From contig JAPKCR010000060.1 in assembly GCA_026421135.1 (NCBI GenBank), positions 1 through 8,723 on the forward strand: a stretch of DNA of 8,723 bases. Direction: 5' to 3'. A model generated the notes under the pieces. The model had not been told where the DNA came from, searched no databases, and saw only the letters and a list, made by a program, of their open reading frames with translations. Of this stretch, positions 6,929-8,723 are shown one piece after another. A program made the translations under genes and the position numbers. Position 1 is the first letter of the stretch. The number at the start of each line of letters is the position of its first letter. This DNA is from Sulfitobacter sp. (lineage in GTDB: Bacteria > Pseudomonadota > Alphaproteobacteria > Rhodobacterales > Rhodobacteraceae).

Positions 6929-7633
6929 TCAGACTTCGAGCCATTCCCTACGAACATCATCGCGTGCTTTCAGGTCTGCTGGCGTGCCCTCAAACACAAC
7001 TTGACCGTGGCCCATGACATACACACGGTCCGCAATATCCATCGCGATGGACAGCTTCTGTTCGACCAGCAGTGTCGAAATACCGCGATTTGCGATCTCT
7101 TTCAGCACCTCGGCAACCTTTTGAACCATCTGCGGGGAAAGCCCCTCGGTTGGTTCGTCAATCATCACCAAATCAGGGTCGCCCATCAGTGTGCGGCACA
7201 TGGTTAGCATCTGCTGTTCGCCACCTGATAGGACTGATGCTTCGACGTCGGCGCGCCGGTCCAGGTTTTCGAACATCTCGAACATGGCCTGCATGGACCA
7301 ACGGCCCGCGCCATCCTTTTGACCGGGCTTGAGGCCTAGCGTCAGGTTTTGGCGCGTGGTCAGACCCGGAAAGATATCTCGGTTCTCAGGCACATAGCCG
7401 ATACCCATGTTGGCGATTTGAAACGCCTTTTTACCCGCGATCTCTTGCCCTCTAAATTTGACTGACCCCTGGGGTTCGACTTCGCCCATGATCGCTTTGC
7501 AGGTGGTGGAACGGCCCACGCCATTGCGACCCAAGAGAGCGACAATTTCGCCTTCGTTGACGGTTAGGTTCACGCCTTGAAGGATGTGCGATTTGCCGTA
7601 ATAGGCATGCATGTCGGTGACTTCGAGCATCAT
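6929..7633 (-). CDS. ABC transporter ATP-binding protein, LivF-like (branched-chain amino acid type)
   Basis: One of two ATPase subunits of a LivFGHM-type importer, on the cytosolic face of the inner membrane. At 234 residues it has the usual LivF length. The Walker A loop is GRNGVGRST at 35-43, with Arg41 where Lys is expected. VPENR (81-85) occupies the Q-loop region, the signature is LSGGEQ (135-140), Walker B is LVMIDEP (155-161), and LLVEQ (188-192) replaces a His switch, as is usual in LivF. The start overlaps the LivG-like stop as TGATG. GGAGG ten bases before ATG 7633 favours this codon over the next ATG at 7630. Liv-type systems carry branched-chain amino acids but also amides, urea and aromatic acids. 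With catabolic enzymes downstream, the cargo here may be the compound those enzymes degrade. Confidence 0.93.
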   Translation of the reverse strand: MMLEVTDMHAYYGKSHILQGVNLTVNEGEIVALLGRNGVGRSTTCKAIMGEVEPQGSVKFRGQEIAGKKAFQIANMGIGYVPENRDIFPGLTTRQNLTLGLKPGQKDGAGRWSMQAMFEMFENLDRRADVEASVLSGGEQQMLTMCRTLMGDPDLVMIDEPTEGLSPQMVQKVAEVLKEIANRGISTLLVEQKLSIAMDIADRVYVMGHGQVVFEGTPADLKARDDVRREWLEV

Positions 7634-8394
7634 CAGTGTTCTGCCTCCAATGCGGCGCCCAGATAGGCTTCTTGTACACGGGCGTTTGCGCGTACCTCTT
7701 CGGGTTTTCCTGTCGCGATGATCTCGCCGTAAACGAGAACCGAAATCTGGTCAGCCAGACCAAAGACCACACCCATATCATGTTCGACCATGATCAGCGT
7801 TTTGCCTTCGGTGACCTTCATAATCAGGTCAGTGATATAGTCGGTCTCGGAGTGGCTCATACCTGCGGTGGGTTCGTCCAGCATGATTACATCAGCACCA
7901 CCGGCGATGGTGATCCCGATTTCCAGCGCGCGCTGCTCTGCATAACTCAGCGTGCCTGCGGGCAGATTGCGCCGTTCCAAAAGGTTAATCTGGTCCAATA
8001 TCGCTTCGGCACCTTCGGTCAGGTCACGCTTTTTGTTCACCATGTGCCAGAAGCTGTATTTATAGCCCTGAGACCATAGCAATGCGCATCGGACATTCTC
8101 AAACACGGTCATTGCCGGAAAGATGTTGGTGATCTGGAAAGACCGGCTTAGGCCTTTGCGGTTAATCTGGAACGGCTCGAGCCCTGCGAGGTTTTCGCCA
8201 TGCAGCTTGACGGTGCCTGCTGTGGGGGCAAAGCGTGCGGTGATAAGGTTGAACAACGTCGATTTGCCGGCCCCGTTAGGGCCGATGATGGCGTGGCGTT
8301 CGGCCTTGCCGATACTCAGGTCAATGCCGCGAATAATCTCGGCCTTGCCAAAGCTTTTCTTGAGGCCGGTCAGTTCAAGTGCTGGTGTGCTCAT
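7633..8394 (-). CDS. ABC transporter ATP-binding protein, LivG-like (branched-chain amino acid type)
   Basis: The second ATPase subunit of the same importer, 253 residues, the usual LivG length. All nucleotide-binding elements are intact: Walker A GPNGAGKS at 38-45, Q-loop Gln87 in SFQITNIF, signature LSYAEQ at 149-154, Walker B VIMLDEP at 169-175 and switch His205 in MVEHDM. The C-terminal VRANARVQEAYLG segment is the extra tail typical of LivG-type ATPases. The start overlaps the permease stop as ATGA and has a consensus AGGAGG six bases upstream. With a canonical site here and an altered Walker A in its LivF-like partner, the two nucleotide sites of the complex may be unequal. The substrate is unknown. 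Confidence 0.95.
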   Translation of the reverse strand: MSTPALELTGLKKSFGKAEIIRGIDLSIGKAERHAIIGPNGAGKSTLFNLITARFAPTAGTVKLHGENLAGLEPFQINRKGLSRSFQITNIFPAMTVFENVRCALLWSQGYKYSFWHMVNKKRDLTEGAEAILDQINLLERRNLPAGTLSYAEQRALEIGITIAGGADVIMLDEPTAGMSHSETDYITDLIMKVTEGKTLIMVEHDMGVVFGLADQISVLVYGEIIATGKPEEVRANARVQEAYLGAALEAEH

Positions 8395-8723
8395 GATGCG
8401 CCTCCTGCTGTGTTAGCTTCGTTCCAGGCGTCTTTAAGCGCCGGAGCATTGACTTTGGTGATGCCCAGACCAATCACGGTGATGGCAATCGCGATCACCC
8501 ACGGTAGTACATCGTGGCTGTTGAAAGTTGTCCAGAAGATGGTCATTTCGTCATCCCCCGTTGCTGCATGACGATAGTGGAATGTCATTTCGACCAACGC
8601 GGCCAGACCAAGCAAACCAATCGCGCCCGGTAGAAGCGTTTTGAGGTATGGCATGACCAACGTGCGTGCTTTGCCCAGCTTGAAGATTGGCACATGCATC
8701 ATCAATAGTCCCGCAAGACCACC
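8391..8723 (-). CDS. ABC transporter permease, LivM-like, C-terminal part (cut by window edge)
   Basis: The last 110 residues of a membrane protein whose frame is open to the right edge. It contains a hydrophobic segment around LLPGAIGLLGLAALVEMTF, a polar stretch with HYRHAATGDDEM, a second hydrophobic segment around PWVIAIAITVIGLGIT, and a short charged tail ending in NTAGGAS. A membrane protein immediately before LivG- and LivF-like ATPases, with an ATGA overlap, fits the LivM permease of a branched-chain amino acid-type importer. The LivM call rests mainly on gene order, because the conserved permease core and the EAA-like loop lie outside the window. The TTG at 8705 is internal. The periplasmic binding protein and LivH permease are expected further right. 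Confidence 0.75.
   Translation of the reverse strand, partial: GGLAGLLMMHVPIFKLGKARTLVMPYLKTLLPGAIGLLGLAALVEMTFHYRHAATGDDEMTIFWTTFNSHDVLPWVIAIAITVIGLGITKVNAPALKDAWNEANTAGGAS

Overview
The window reads as chromosomal DNA from an alphaproteobacterium. Protein style and gene content (LivMGF-type transporter, acetoacetyl-CoA synthetase, TesB, tightly overlapping operons) suggest the Roseobacter/Rhodobacteraceae group. That placement is an inference from family resemblance; there is no rRNA or other marker to confirm it. Coding density is very high. I see no tRNA, rRNA, CRISPR array, transposase or integrase.

Layout. Bases 1-1732 are a rightward operon: the C-terminal part of a DHRS4-like short-chain dehydrogenase/reductase (cut by the left edge), a second complete short-chain dehydrogenase, and a small VOC (glyoxalase-fold) protein. 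It converges on a leftward operon filling bases 1754-8723. A 12-bp stem-loop lies at the meeting point, and its right arm is also the last coding bases of the leftward operon. In transcription order (right to left) the leftward operon holds the C-terminus of a LivM-like permease (cut by the right edge), LivG-like and LivF-like ATPases, an 87-base gap containing a strong hairpin, a class C beta-lactamase/EstB-type serine hydrolase, acetoacetyl-CoA synthetase, TesB acyl-CoA thioesterase, and a COG3618 amidohydrolase whose frame is broken by one missing base. Apart from the 87-base gap, every junction in this operon is an overlap of 1-4 bases or a 3-base gap, so the genes are probably translationally coupled.

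How the genes may work together. The set looks catabolic: uptake of a small organic compound by a Liv-type ABC transporter, hydrolysis of an ester, amide or lactone by the serine hydrolase and/or the lactonase-like amidohydrolase, oxidation of alcohol or carbonyl groups by the two SDRs, and entry into central metabolism through acetoacetate -> acetoacetyl-CoA, with TesB recycling CoA. The substrate cannot be read from the sequence. This is a hypothesis from neighbourhood, not a demonstrated pathway.

Most worth a second look: the hairpin at 6846-6879, which buries the AGGAGG ribosome-binding site of the serine hydrolase gene and separates the transporter genes from the enzyme genes; the one-base frameshift near 2374-2382 in the amidohydrolase; and the Walker A Lys-to-Arg change in the LivF-like ATPase.
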